Made by a program: the position numbers and the translations under genes
In this document: piece by piece, positions 20,457 through 30,470 of the stretch
How the letters are laid out: each line of letters starts with the position of its first letter
Position numbering within the stretch: position 1 is the stretch's first letter
NCBI GenBank assembly: GCA_943324565.2
Contig: CALPMC020000001.1
Span: 1 to 64,000, forward strand
DNA: 64,000 nucleotides
From: Chitinophaga pinensis
Lineage (GTDB): Bacteria > Bacteroidota > Bacteroidia > Flavobacteriales_D > Crocinitomicaceae
Reading direction: 5' to 3'
The notes under the pieces: generated by a model
What the model was told of the DNA's origin: nothing
The model's input: only the letters and a program-made list of their open reading frames with translations
The model's database searches: none

Positions 20457-23207
20457 CTATTTCACTTTTTCTTCTGTTTTATTGACCATTGATTTTCCTT
20501 CCCAAGCTAATGCTCCTAGAAATAACAACAGGTTTAATATAGAAAAAATGGAAGCATATCTAGAACCTTTTATATAAGATGCTGGTTCAAATTTCCACTC
20601 AATGTTGTGTTTTCCTGCTGGAATCATAGCGCCACGCAAAATATAATTTGCTCTAAAAGTTTCAATCTGTTCTCCGTCAACATAACAATTCCAACCTTCT
20701 GGATAGTATACCTCACTAAAAATTGCAGGTAATTCTGTTGTTGAATTGGAGCTGTATTTCAAAACATTTGTTCCATAGTTTGTTAATTTAACCGTTGCTG
20801 TTGAATCTTTTGAATACCTTGATTTCAAAGCAATCGAAGGAAATTCTTTTTTATTAAAAATAGCTTCTTCTTTTGAATTTAATCCTTCAAGTGATTTCAT
20901 CTCCTCATTTGAAGAATTTACGATTTTCATTTTACCAACAAACCAAGCGGCACCATTAGCATTCACATTTTTAATCGGTTCTTTCGTTCTGTCAAGTACT
21001 AAATACTTTGTATTCAACATGTTTAAAACGGCGTTCGAGTCAGTAACAGCGATCTCATTAATTTGAATTGTATCAAAAACTTGCTTTGCATTTTCATTGG
21101 TTACCATTCCATTCATTCCATAAACTTGTAACTTCATATTTTTAGCCATCGAAATTTCTTTGTTGATGCGATTCATTTCATCAAAAATGTAGAAATCAGC
21201 AATTTCTTGGTAACGCTTCAATTTTGCTCCGTGATAACCTCCAATACTTTTATGGAAATAACTAGTTGTTGTTTCTGCAAAAGGATTTGAAAAAGATAAA
21301 ACTCTGTAATTAGTATTTAAGCTCAATACCCCAAAAGCAGCAAAAGCTCGTCGCGTTTGTTCGTCTGTGATTTGTTTGTATTGAATTGATTCCACCATTT
21401 TTGATTGAAGCTCTGAAACTTTTGAAGCAAAATTTGGAACACTTCCCATTTCACTCGCTAAGATTCGATTGTCAGCCAAAGCTGGAAGTGTTGGGAAAGC
21501 TGCGGCATCAATAGGTTCGTAGCTTTTATAAATTCCACCTTCTTCTTCATTGTTCAAATAGCGTTTTGAAACTGAAATATTATCAAATGCCACAACAGCA
21601 ATCGCAACCAATGAAATCAAGAAATGCGAAACTTTTGTGTAAACGGATGCTAAAACAATTCCACAAGCTAAAATTACAAGAAGTAATGCTCTCCCCATAT
21701 CGCCTTTGTATAGTCCAATTCTTGTATTAATAAGTTCTCCCTTCAATCCATTTACAAAAGTAACTTGTGCAGGATCTTGTGATTTTCCAGCTTGAGCAAA
21801 CATTTTCACTTCTTCGGCAGAAATAAATGATCCTGAAAGCGACGGGATAATGTACAGTATTGCAATTAGAAAAGTAATGCCACCTGTTGCGTAAAGCCAA
21901 ATTTTCTTGTCGCCAATAATTCCTTCTTTTTTGAAAAAGCGATCTAAAAACAAAACTCCTAAAGCAGGAATCATTACTTGTAGCAAAACCAAAATCATTT
22001 TTGAATCGCGGAATTTATTGTACATCGGAAATTTATTGATAAAAAAGTTATTAATTCCACCAGGATCATTGGATGCTAGTAAAATTGCTAAAATTGAAAT
22101 CGCTAAGAAAGGCCACTTCAAATTGTCTTTCAATAAAATCAAGCCTAAAAGGAAAAATCCTATCATCGCAGCACCAAAATAAAATGCGCCACCAGTAAAC
22201 GATTGTCCACCCCAATAACGATTCATTTGTGCGATTTGCTCCGCATATTGACCATCGACATTTAACATTGCTTCCTCGTCATTTCCAAGGTATTCTCCAC
22301 GCTCTCCTTTTGCATTTGGTGCTAAAATCGAAAGAAATTCACCCGGGCCGAAATTGTATTCTAAGATATAGTTTTTATTTAAACCTTCTTTTTCTTGAAC
22401 GTTGGTTGGATTTTTTGGTTTAATCGTTAAATCCGTCGTTCCTCTTGTTGTAAACTCACTGTATTCTAAGGTTGTCAATAAGTTACTCGCTGCTGGAAGT
22501 ACACCTAAAACTGTTGCAACAGTCAAAGCTACAACCGTTTTTCCTAGAGTTAAAATCTCTTTCTGAATCAATAAACGAATAGCTTCTCCAAAAGCAACGG
22601 CCACTAATAAAAACGCAAAATAATAGGTCATTTGTAGGTGATTTGCTGTGATATTCAAGCCTAAAAACAAACCAAAAATAGCACTTCCCAGTAACCATTT
22701 ACCTCGAAAAGCAAGCAACATTCCACCTAAAGCAGGCGCCATATAAATAATTGCATTCACTTTAGTTATGTGACCTCCAGCTAAATAAAGAATGTTAATA
22801 GTAGAAAAACCAAAACCTATTGCACCCAAAATTCCAAGCCAAGGATTAATTTTTAAACATAAGGCAAAAATGTAAAAACCAAGCATCGCCACAAACAAAA
22901 TTCCGACAGGTGTTGGTAAACCAAGTTTAATAATTCTATCTACGTAAATTAACACATTAGAATCGTGAGAAACAGAAACTTGATAAGCTGGCATTCCACC
23001 AAACATAGAATTTGACCAAAGTGGTTCTTTGTTATCATTCATCAAACGATAATCAACGATTTCTTTTGCCATTCCTTGGAATTGTTTCACGTCACTTTGG
23101 CGCAATGCATTTCCATCAAAAAGAGGTGAAAAATAAATACTCGACAATCCGATGAAAACGGCGATTGCAATGATGTGAGGTAGAAGTGCTTTTAATTTTG
23201 AATTCAT
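20457..23207 (-). CDS. YfhO-family multi-TM membrane protein
   Basis: More than 10 hydrophobic segments; C-terminal FSEVYYPEGWNCYVDGEQ...RANYILRGAMIPAGKHNIEWKFEP typical of YfhO. Confidence 0.85.
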   Translation of the reverse strand: MNSKLKALLPHIIAIAVFIGLSSIYFSPLFDGNALRQSDVKQFQGMAKEIVDYRLMNDNKEPLWSNSMFGGMPAYQVSVSHDSNVLIYVDRIIKLGLPTPVGILFVAMLGFYIFALCLKINPWLGILGAIGFGFSTINILYLAGGHITKVNAIIYMAPALGGMLLAFRGKWLLGSAIFGLFLGLNITANHLQMTYYFAFLLVAVAFGEAIRLLIQKEILTLGKTVVALTVATVLGVLPAASNLLTTLEYSEFTTRGTTDLTIKPKNPTNVQEKEGLNKNYILEYNFGPGEFLSILAPNAKGERGEYLGNDEEAMLNVDGQYAEQIAQMNRYWGGQSFTGGAFYFGAAMIGFFLLGLILLKDNLKWPFLAISILAILLASNDPGGINNFFINKFPMYNKFRDSKMILVLLQVMIPALGVLFLDRFFKKEGIIGDKKIWLYATGGITFLIAILYIIPSLSGSFISAEEVKMFAQAGKSQDPAQVTFVNGLKGELINTRIGLYKGDMGRALLLVILACGIVLASVYTKVSHFLISLVAIAVVAFDNISVSKRYLNNEEEGGIYKSYEPIDAAAFPTLPALADNRILASEMGSVPNFASKVSELQSKMVESIQYKQITDEQTRRAFAAFGVLSLNTNYRVLSFSNPFAETTTSYFHKSIGGYHGAKLKRYQEIADFYIFDEMNRINKEISMAKNMKLQVYGMNGMVTNENAKQVFDTIQINEIAVTDSNAVLNMLNTKYLVLDRTKEPIKNVNANGAAWFVGKMKIVNSSNEEMKSLEGLNSKEEAIFNKKEFPSIALKSRYSKDSTATVKLTNYGTNVLKYSSNSTTELPAIFSEVYYPEGWNCYVDGEQIETFRANYILRGAMIPAGKHNIEWKFEPASYIKGSRYASIFSILNLLLFLGALAWEGKSMVNKTEEKVK

Positions 23208-23234
23208 AAGTTGAAAATTAAGTTGCTAAAAGTA

Positions 23235-24407
23235 TTAATATTGATGTTTTGGATTGGCATAAGTTTGAATTTCTTCTTCTTGGATTTCATTTCCGCAAAG
23301 AATAATTAAGCGCTCAATAATATTGCGTAATTCTCGAATATTCCCAGTCCAATCAACGTTTTGAAGTGCTTTAATTGCTTTAGGAGTGAACGATTTTTTA
23401 GCGATGCCGTGTTCTTGGCAAATACTTGTTAGAAAATGTTCTGCTAATAAAGGAATGTCGTCTTTTCTATCATTTAAGGAAGGAACATGAATCAAAATTA
23501 CTGCCAAACGATGGTATAAATCTTCTCTGAAGCGTCCTTCTGCAATTTCTTTTCGGAGGTCTTTGTTCGTTGCAGCCAAAACGCGACAATTCACTTTAAC
23601 ATCCTTTTCTCCTCCAACTTTTTGGATCACATTTTCTTGCAATGCACGCAATACTTTTGCTTGAGCTCCAAGTGACATATCTCCGATTTCATCCAAGAAT
23701 AAAGTTCCACCTGAAGCCAATTCAAATTTTCCTTTTTTGTCCTTAACAGCAGAAGTAAATGCTCCTTTTTCATGTCCAAACAATTCGCTTTCAATTAATT
23801 CTGAAGGAATCGCAGCACAATTTACTTCGATAAAAGGCATTTTATTTCTATTCGATAAATCATGAAGAGAGCGAGCAACTAATTCTTTTCCCGTTCCATT
23901 TGCCCCGGTAATCAATACACGAGCATCAGAAGGAGCAACTTTTTCAATCATCTCCTTTATTTTCTGTATGCCTTCTGACTCGCCAATAATCGAACTTCCT
24001 TTTATACGTTTAACGGTCGTTTTTAAGATTTTAGTCTCCTGAACCAAGTTATTCCGGTCTTTAACATTACGTAAAGTCACCAAAATACGGTTCAAGTCTA
24101 ATGGTTTTTCAATGAAATCAAAAGCACCTTTTTTAATCGAGTGAACGGCAGTTTCCACTGTTCCGTGGCCTGAAATCATAATGATAGGAACTTCATTTCC
24201 TTCGCTTGTTAATGCATCTAGAACTTCGGAGCCATCCATCAAAGGCATTTTAATATCGCAAAAAATCAAATCTAGCGAATTTGATTTTGCAATTTCTAGC
24301 CCTTCTTTTCCATTTTCAGCTTCTAAAACTGTACAATCTTCAAACTCTAAAATTTCTTTTAAGGCTCTACGAATCGCACGTTCATCATCTATAATTAGTA
24401 CTTTCAT
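23235..24407 (-). CDS. Sigma-54-dependent two-component response regulator (NtrC type)
   Basis: REC domain [19 protein letters not shown] motifs [27 protein letters not shown]. Confidence 0.93.
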   Translation of the reverse strand: MKVLIIDDERAIRRALKEILEFEDCTVLEAENGKEGLEIAKSNSLDLIFCDIKMPLMDGSEVLDALTSEGNEVPIIMISGHGTVETAVHSIKKGAFDFIEKPLDLNRILVTLRNVKDRNNLVQETKILKTTVKRIKGSSIIGESEGIQKIKEMIEKVAPSDARVLITGANGTGKELVARSLHDLSNRNKMPFIEVNCAAIPSELIESELFGHEKGAFTSAVKDKKGKFELASGGTLFLDEIGDMSLGAQAKVLRALQENVIQKVGGEKDVKVNCRVLAATNKDLRKEIAEGRFREDLYHRLAVILIHVPSLNDRKDDIPLLAEHFLTSICQEHGIAKKSFTPKAIKALQNVDWTGNIRELRNIIERLIILCGNEIQEEEIQTYANPKHQY

Positions 24408-25066
24408 TTTTGAGAATTAACTTTATGTTCAAGCATAGGTACAAATTTAAAAGTACCATATTCTTTTAAACTCACTTCACCTTCTTGAATTTTTACAATT
24501 TTAAGCATTTTTTGTTCTGCTCCTTCTCCTACTGGAATCACCATAATACCACCTACTTTCAATTGTTTTACTAATTCAGATGGAATATCTGGTGCTCCAC
24601 AAGTCACTAAAATCTTATCAAATGGCGCATAAGCAGGGCTTCCTTGATAACCATCTCCAAAAAATAATTTAGCATTGAAATTAAAGAAATCAGTCATTTT
24701 CTTTGCTTTTTGATGCAAGGAAAGATGTCTTTCAATGGAAAAAACTTTTGCACCCATTTGACACAAAATACAAGTTTGAAAACCAGAACCAGAACCAATT
24801 TCTAGTACTTTTTCTCCTTTATTTAATTCGAGCAATTCAGTTTGAAAAGCTACTGTGTATGGATGTGAAATCGTTTGACCAGCGCCAATTTGAAAAGCAG
24901 TATTGGTATAAGCTTGCTCATCAAAAGCCAAATCCAAAAAGAAATGCCTTGGAATAGCATCAAAAGCATCCAAAATTCGTTGGTCTTTGATCCCCATCTC
25001 TGCTAATTCAGAAATTAAAATTTTGCGTTTTCCTTTATGTTTGTATGTGTCGATTAAATGTTTCAT
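24404..25066 (-). CDS. pcm: Protein-L-isoaspartate(D-aspartate) O-methyltransferase
   Basis: GAGQTISHPYTVAFQTELL; VLEIGSGSGFQTCIL. Confidence 0.92.
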   Translation of the reverse strand: MKHLIDTYKHKGKRKILISELAEMGIKDQRILDAFDAIPRHFFLDLAFDEQAYTNTAFQIGAGQTISHPYTVAFQTELLELNKGEKVLEIGSGSGFQTCILCQMGAKVFSIERHLSLHQKAKKMTDFFNFNAKLFFGDGYQGSPAYAPFDKILVTCGAPDIPSELVKQLKVGGIMVIPVGEGAEQKMLKIVKIQEGEVSLKEYGTFKFVPMLEHKVNSQK

Positions 25067-25242
25067 TCTTTTAATGGCGAAAGTATAAAATACGATCTTT
25101 ATATTTTTTAATTTATCACTTTAACTCAGTTTGAGAAAGAGGAAAATTTAAACGTTTACTTAAGGAGACTAATAAAATTCCTTTGGGCAAACAAAATTAA
25201 CCTAATCTTTAAATAAGGCGAATGAAAGCACGATAAAATCTT

Positions 25243-25250
25243 TATATTTG
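25243..25250 (+). promoter_or_regulatory. Candidate -7 box (TATATTTG) upstream of the polysaccharide locus
   Basis: TAnnTTTG match about 60 nt upstream of the antiterminator remnant; no good -33 TTG at expected spacing. Confidence 0.35.
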
Positions 25251-25300
25251 CATTGGCTTGAACGGATGATTTTTAAACTTTCTTGATAATAATAGCTGGA

Positions 25301-25570
25301 TAAATACAAATAGTATGTTATTCTATCAAATATCATGAGAAGAAAAAAGTTGAAGAAGGATTGCAAAAACTTGGTTTTAAGGTTTTTTACCGATACAAAC
25401 TAGTAAAACAATGGAGTAATCGAAAAAAAGGTTTCTATATCTTTAATTTCATGCACCTAATTTATTCATTCGTATGAGTTAGATTTATTAGTTTCAAAAG
25501 TTTAGGTATTAATTGGTGACTTTCATCAAAAATGTGAGTTACTGTGGCGAAGCCGTATTTATTAAGTTAT
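25301..25570 (+). pseudogene. Decayed NusG/RfaH-family (UpxY-like) transcription antitermination factor
   Basis: Frame from 25310: IVCYSIKYHEKKVEEGLQKLGFKVFYRYKLVKQWSNRKKGFYIFNFMHLIYSFV* (25310-25477), matching the NGN pattern WYxxYTxxxHEKKVxexLxKxGFxxFxP...W(S/D)RKK; remnants HSYELDLL and YCGEAVFIK (25540-25566) continue in other frames. Confidence 0.7.
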
Positions 25571-26551
25571 ATGAAAATAGTAGTTACTGGAGGAGCAGGA
25601 TTTATAGGTTCAAACACATGTGAGGCTTTTGTTAATGAAGGTTTAGAAGTTATTTGTCTTGATAATTTCTTAACTGGGAAAAGAGAAAACATTGCTCGTT
25701 TGATGGATTCTCCCTTATTTACCTTAGTTGAAGGAGATATTCGGAATTTAGAAGATTGTAAAAAAGCGGTTGAAGGTGCTGATTTAGTTTTACATTTGGC
25801 TGCTTTGGGTTCAGTTCCTCGTTCAATAGTTGATCCTATTACAACAAACAATATTAATATTGGTGGCACATTGAACATGTTAGTTGCAGCTAGAGATGCT
25901 GGCATCAAACGATTTGTTTATGCAGCAAGTTCTTCAACTTATGGTGACTCTGAAGTCCTACCGAAAGTGGAAAATGTTATTGGTCGGCCATTATCACCTT
26001 ATGCAATCACAAAATATGTTAGCGAACTTTACGCGGATGTTTTTGGTACAACGTATGGTCTAGATTGTATAGGTTTAAGATATTTTAATGTTTTTGGAAG
26101 AAGACAAGACCCAAATGGAGCTTATGCAGCTGTAATTCCAAAATTTACTGCCAATTTACTTCAAAAAGAATCTCCAGTTATCAATGGTGATGGGACTTTC
26201 TCTAGAGACTTTACTTATATAGATAATGTTATACAAATGAACAGATTGGCTTTATTTACAGAAAACAAAGCTGCCTTGAATGAAGTCTATAATGTTGCTT
26301 TTGGGGATAGTTCAACTTTGAATGAATTGTATTATGAATTGAGAACCTATTTGTCTGAGTATGATTCAAGTATTTCAACACTAGAACCAATTTACGGTCC
26401 TAATAGAAAAGGCGACATCCCTCATTCATTAGCATCTATTGATAAAGCAAAAAGTTTACTTGGATATGATCCAAAATTTTCATTGAAAACTGGATTGAAA
26501 GAAACAGTAAAATGGTATTGGGAGAATGTGGTTTCTTTAGATATTAAATAA
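25571..26551 (+). CDS. NAD-dependent epimerase, SDR family (UDP-GlcNAc C4-epimerase / WbpP-like)
   Basis: MKIVVTGGAGFIGSNTCE; SSTYGD, SPYAITKY, FNVFGRRQDPNGAYAAVIP; ORF-track GTG start at 25544 lies in the upstream pseudogene. Confidence 0.88.
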   Translation: MKIVVTGGAGFIGSNTCEAFVNEGLEVICLDNFLTGKRENIARLMDSPLFTLVEGDIRNLEDCKKAVEGADLVLHLAALGSVPRSIVDPITTNNINIGGTLNMLVAARDAGIKRFVYAASSSTYGDSEVLPKVENVIGRPLSPYAITKYVSELYADVFGTTYGLDCIGLRYFNVFGRRQDPNGAYAAVIPKFTANLLQKESPVINGDGTFSRDFTYIDNVIQMNRLALFTENKAALNEVYNVAFGDSSTLNELYYELRTYLSEYDSSISTLEPIYGPNRKGDIPHSLASIDKAKSLLGYDPKFSLKTGLKETVKWYWENVVSLDIK

Positions 26552-26595
26552 TTGAGTGCATATTATTTAGAGTTTCTCTTCGAAATTTAAATCTT

Positions 26596-26646
26596 AAAAG
26601 AACACTGAAAGGAAAATCATAAGCCTTTTGTGTTCTTTTTTTGTTT
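26596..26646 (+). terminator. Strong intrinsic terminator between the epimerase and neuD-like gene
   Basis: AAAAGAACAC(tg)AAAGG ... CCTTT(t)GTGTTCTTTT followed by T run; outer 10-bp stem perfect. Confidence 0.8.
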
Positions 26647-26664
26647 TCAAATACAATTACTAAA

Positions 26665-27300
26665 ATGAAAAAAAAAACAAACGAAATAATTTTTATTGGA
26701 TATTCTGGTCATTCTTATACGGTTATTGATGTTGCCAAAAAAGCTGAATATGAACCAAAAGGGTATTTTGATTTAGTTGAGAACACACTAAATCCTTTTC
26801 AATTAACTTATTTAGGGGATGAAAGATTATTTGATTTTTCAAAAATCGGTTTCTTCGTGTTTCCTGCTGTTGGTGACAATTGGTTAAGAATGAAAATTCA
26901 CAAATTCATTCAGCAAAATAACTTAAACGAGTGCCAATTAATTCACCCTAAAGCAATCGTTGGTTTTGATGTTTCAATTGAGAATTCAACATTAATAGCA
27001 GCTGGCGTAATCATAAATCCACTTTGTAAAATCGGAGTTGGTTGCATTCTAAATACAGGCTGTATTTTAGATCATGAAGCTACCGTCGAAAATTACGTTC
27101 ATATCGGTCCTGGCGCTACATTAGCTGGAAATGTTTCTGTAGGTGAAGGTTCTTTTATTGGAGCAAATACGACAATCATTCAAGGAGTTACAATTGGCAA
27201 AAATTGTATAATAGGAGCCGGAAGTGTTGTTCTTAATAACGTTGATGATAATACAGTTATGGTTGGTAATCCTGCTAAATTTTTAAGACGAAATGACTAA
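26665..27300 (+). CDS. NeuD-family sugar O/N-acyltransferase (left-handed beta-helix)
   Basis: Hexapeptide repeats (VGEGSFIGANTTIIQGVTIGKNCIIGAGSVVLNNV); ATG 26665 preferred over TTG 26641. Confidence 0.85.
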   Translation: MKKKTNEIIFIGYSGHSYTVIDVAKKAEYEPKGYFDLVENTLNPFQLTYLGDERLFDFSKIGFFVFPAVGDNWLRMKIHKFIQQNNLNECQLIHPKAIVGFDVSIENSTLIAAGVIINPLCKIGVGCILNTGCILDHEATVENYVHIGPGATLAGNVSVGEGSFIGANTTIIQGVTIGKNCIIGAGSVVLNNVDDNTVMVGNPAKFLRRND

Positions 27301-28315
27301 AGTTTTTATTATTGCTGAGGCTGGAGTTAATCATAATGGTGATTTAGAAAAAGCTAAAAAAATGATTAAAGTTGCAGCAGAAGCAGGAGCAGATGTTGTG
27401 AAATTCCAAACTTTTAAAGCAGAAAAATTAGTTTCAAGTTCAGCAAAAAAAGCACAATATCAACAAAATAATATTGGAGAGACAGACGAGTCTCAATTTA
27501 ATATGTTAAAAAAACTAGAATTACCTTACGATTGGCATCAAGAACTAATCGATTATGCAAAAACACACAATATTCAATTTGCATCGACAGGTTTTGATGA
27601 GGAAAGTGTTGATTTTTTAGCAAATTTAGGACAATCATTTTTTAAAATCCCTTCAGGTGAAATAACTAATCTGCCTTATTTACAACACATTGCAAGCAAA
27701 AATAAGCCAACGATTCTATCAACAGGTATGGCGAATTTAGAAGAAATAACTGAAGCAGTTGAAGTTTTATTAAATGAAGGATTGACAAAAGAAAATATTA
27801 CGGTTTTACATTGCAATACAGAATACCCAACTCCAATGGAGGATGTAAATTTGAAGGCTATGCTTCACATCGAACAAGTTTTACAAGTTAAAATTGGTTA
27901 TTCTGATCACACGTTAGGAATCGAAGTTCCAATTGCGGCAACGGCTTTAGGTGCAACTGTAATTGAAAAACACTTTACTTTAGATAGAACATTGCCTGGT
28001 CCTGACCATTTAGCATCGTTGGAACCAACTGAATTAAAAGCAATGATTCAAGGGATTCGAAATATAGAAAAAGCATTGAGCGGTAATGGTATCAAATCAC
28101 CGAGTAAATCTGAAAGTAAAAACAAAATCATTGCAAGAAAAAGTATTTTATTGAATAAAGATTTAGTTGCTGGAACAATAATAAAGAAAGAAGATCTAGA
28201 AATTAAGCGACCAGGAAATGGAATCTCTCCGATGAAAATCAATGAGGTCATAGGAAAGGAATTGAAAACCGATAAACCGAATGAAACGATTTTACAATGG
28301 GGGGATTTAAAATGA
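27293..28315 (+). CDS. N-acetylneuraminate/legionaminate synthase (NeuB family)
   Basis: FIIAEAGVNHNGDLEKAKKMI, VKFQTFKAEKLV, GYSDHTLGIEVPIAA, EKHFTLDRTLPGPDHLASLEP, C-terminal SAF domain. Confidence 0.95.
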   Translation: MTKVFIIAEAGVNHNGDLEKAKKMIKVAAEAGADVVKFQTFKAEKLVSSSAKKAQYQQNNIGETDESQFNMLKKLELPYDWHQELIDYAKTHNIQFASTGFDEESVDFLANLGQSFFKIPSGEITNLPYLQHIASKNKPTILSTGMANLEEITEAVEVLLNEGLTKENITVLHCNTEYPTPMEDVNLKAMLHIEQVLQVKIGYSDHTLGIEVPIAATALGATVIEKHFTLDRTLPGPDHLASLEPTELKAMIQGIRNIEKALSGNGIKSPSKSESKNKIIARKSILLNKDLVAGTIIKKEDLEIKRPGNGISPMKINEVIGKELKTDKPNETILQWGDLK

Positions 28316-29421
28316 AAATAGGTGTTTTAACAAGTTCCCGAGCTGATTATGGTATTTACTTGCCTTTGTTAACAGCCATGAAAAATGACTCACGATTTGA
28401 GTTAAGTATCATTGCGTTTGGCTCTCATACGCGACATGAATTTGGAGAAACGATTAATTCAATTTATTCTGATTCATACAATGAAGTAATTGCAATTGAT
28501 AACCTTTTAGTTGGCGATTCACCAGAAATTATTGCTAAATCTTATGCAAATACAGTTTCCGTTTTTTCAGATTTCTGGAGCAAAAGAGGAGCTACATTTG
28601 ATTGGATTTTCTGTTTAGGCGACCGTTTCGAAATGGCAGCAGCAGTAAATGCAGGAATTCCCTTTCAACTGAAATTTGCACATTTTCACGCTGGAGAAAT
28701 AACCTTGGGCGCTATTGATAATATTTATAGACACCAATTAACCTTAGCTTCAGAATTACATTTTGTGAGTTTACCCATTAATGAACAAAAAGTCTGGGAA
28801 TTGACAGGAGTAAAAAATACAACAACTGTAATTGGTTCTCTAAGTCTTTTGAATCAAGTGAATTTACCTTTGCTTTCTGTTGATGAGTTTTATGAAAAAT
28901 GGCAAATAGACTTATCTATTCCTACGATTTTGATAACAGTAAATCCAGAAACTGTAAATTTTGAAAAAAATGAACTTTACGCTGAAATAACTGTAAAAGC
29001 GCTTAGAGATTTAGCAAACGAATTCCAATTAGTCATAAACCCACCGAATGCAGATACAAAGGGTTCAATTTTCAGGAAAGCATTTATTGACTTACAAAAA
29101 GAAATAAAAACCATAAAAATTATTGAAAGCTTTGGCTCACAATCTTATTTTTCTTGTATGAAACACGCTGCTTTAATGGTAGGTAATACTTCAAGTGGAA
29201 TTATCGAAGCTGCTAGTTTTCAGAAATATGTAATCAATATTGGAGATAGACAAAAAGGTAGATTTGCACCAGGAAATGTAATTGATATTCCATTCGACTA
29301 CGATCAAATCTGTGAAAAATCAAGAATTTATATAAATCAAACTTATTTAGGGGAAAATCCTTACTTCAATAAAGACGCAATTATATTGACAATCAACAAA
29401 CTTTTACAATGCGCACAATGA
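28312..29421 (+). CDS. UDP-N-acetylglucosamine 2-epimerase, hydrolysing (NeuC/LegG type)
   Basis: MKIGVLTSSRADYGIY; LGDRFEMAAA, HFHAGEITLGAIDNIYRHQLT, VGNTSSGIIEAA; overlaps neuB-like stop (ATGA). Confidence 0.92.
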   Translation: MKIGVLTSSRADYGIYLPLLTAMKNDSRFELSIIAFGSHTRHEFGETINSIYSDSYNEVIAIDNLLVGDSPEIIAKSYANTVSVFSDFWSKRGATFDWIFCLGDRFEMAAAVNAGIPFQLKFAHFHAGEITLGAIDNIYRHQLTLASELHFVSLPINEQKVWELTGVKNTTTVIGSLSLLNQVNLPLLSVDEFYEKWQIDLSIPTILITVNPETVNFEKNELYAEITVKALRDLANEFQLVINPPNADTKGSIFRKAFIDLQKEIKTIKIIESFGSQSYFSCMKHAALMVGNTSSGIIEAASFQKYVINIGDRQKGRFAPGNVIDIPFDYDQICEKSRIYINQTYLGENPYFNKDAIILTINKLLQCAQ

Positions 29422-30470
29422 TTTGGCAAAAACATTTAATATCAATAGAAACAACAATTAAAATTGCATTGGGACTATTGGACGATCTAGCACAAGATGC
29501 TTTACTTTTTATTGTTGACGATGAAAATAGGCTCATTGGTTCAATCACTGACGGAGATATTCGTCGTGGTCTTATGAAAGGTATTTTGATTGAAGAAAGC
29601 GTTTCAGCCGTTGCCAACTTGAAACCTAAATTTTTAATCCAAAATTCTGAAGAGTTTTTAAATCAGCTTATTGAATTCAGAGAAAAGAAGTTTAAGATTG
29701 TACCTATAGTTTCGGCCGATAAAAAACTTATCGATTGTATTAATTTCCGCCTAAAGAAAACAATTCTACCCATTGAATGTGTGATTATGGCTGGAGGCAA
29801 AGGTGAACGGTTACGTCCGTTAACCGAATCAACGCCAAAACCATTATTAAAGGTAGGAAACAAACCAATCATCGAATACAACATTGATTCCTTTAAAAAT
29901 CATGGAATTGATAAATGTTGGATTTCAATAAATTACCTAGGTGAACAATTGGAAATATTTTCAGAAGAAAAACAAACTGAATCTTTTGAAATAAAAACAA
30001 TTCGTGAAGATTATCCAATGGGAACAATTGGTTCAATTAAACTTATTGAACAATTTGATAAAGAAATAATTATGGTTTGTAATTCTGATTTATTGAACAA
30101 TGTAAATTTAGAAGCTTTTTATCTTGATTTTATAAATTCAAACACCGATTTATCAGTAGTTACAATCCCTTACACTGTAAATATCCCTTATGCTGTTTTA
30201 GAATTGGAAAATGAATATGTTACCAATCTCAAAGAAAAACCAAGTTTTACTTATTATTCAAATGGAGGAATTTATCTTTTCAAAAAAAGTTTACTTGATT
30301 TAATCCCTGAGAATTGTCCTTTTTCGGCAACAGATTTTATGGAAAAAATCATCGAAGAAAAATTGAAGATCAAAAGCTTTCCTCATCATGGTTATTGGTT
30401 AGATATTGGAAAACATGAAGATTATAAACGTGCAAATGAAGATATTAAAACATTTCAATTTAACTTATGA
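29418..30470 (+). CDS. CBS-domain sugar nucleotidyltransferase (PtmE-like, glucosamine-1-P guanylyltransferase candidate)
   Basis: N-terminal CBS pair (LIGSITDGDIRRGLMKG) plus MAGGKGERLRPLTESTPKPLLKVGNKPIIEY. Confidence 0.85.
   Translation: MIWQKHLISIETTIKIALGLLDDLAQDALLFIVDDENRLIGSITDGDIRRGLMKGILIEESVSAVANLKPKFLIQNSEEFLNQLIEFREKKFKIVPIVSADKKLIDCINFRLKKTILPIECVIMAGGKGERLRPLTESTPKPLLKVGNKPIIEYNIDSFKNHGIDKCWISINYLGEQLEIFSEEKQTESFEIKTIREDYPMGTIGSIKLIEQFDKEIIMVCNSDLLNNVNLEAFYLDFINSNTDLSVVTIPYTVNIPYAVLELENEYVTNLKEKPSFTYYSNGGIYLFKKSLLDLIPENCPFSATDFMEKIIEEKLKIKSFPHHGYWLDIGKHEDYKRANEDIKTFQFNL

Noticed and set aside
25544-25570. GTG start extending the epimerase N-terminus (MAKPYLLSY)
   Set aside because: These codons belong to the decayed antiterminator region; MKIVVTGGAGFIG is the normal epimerase N-terminus.
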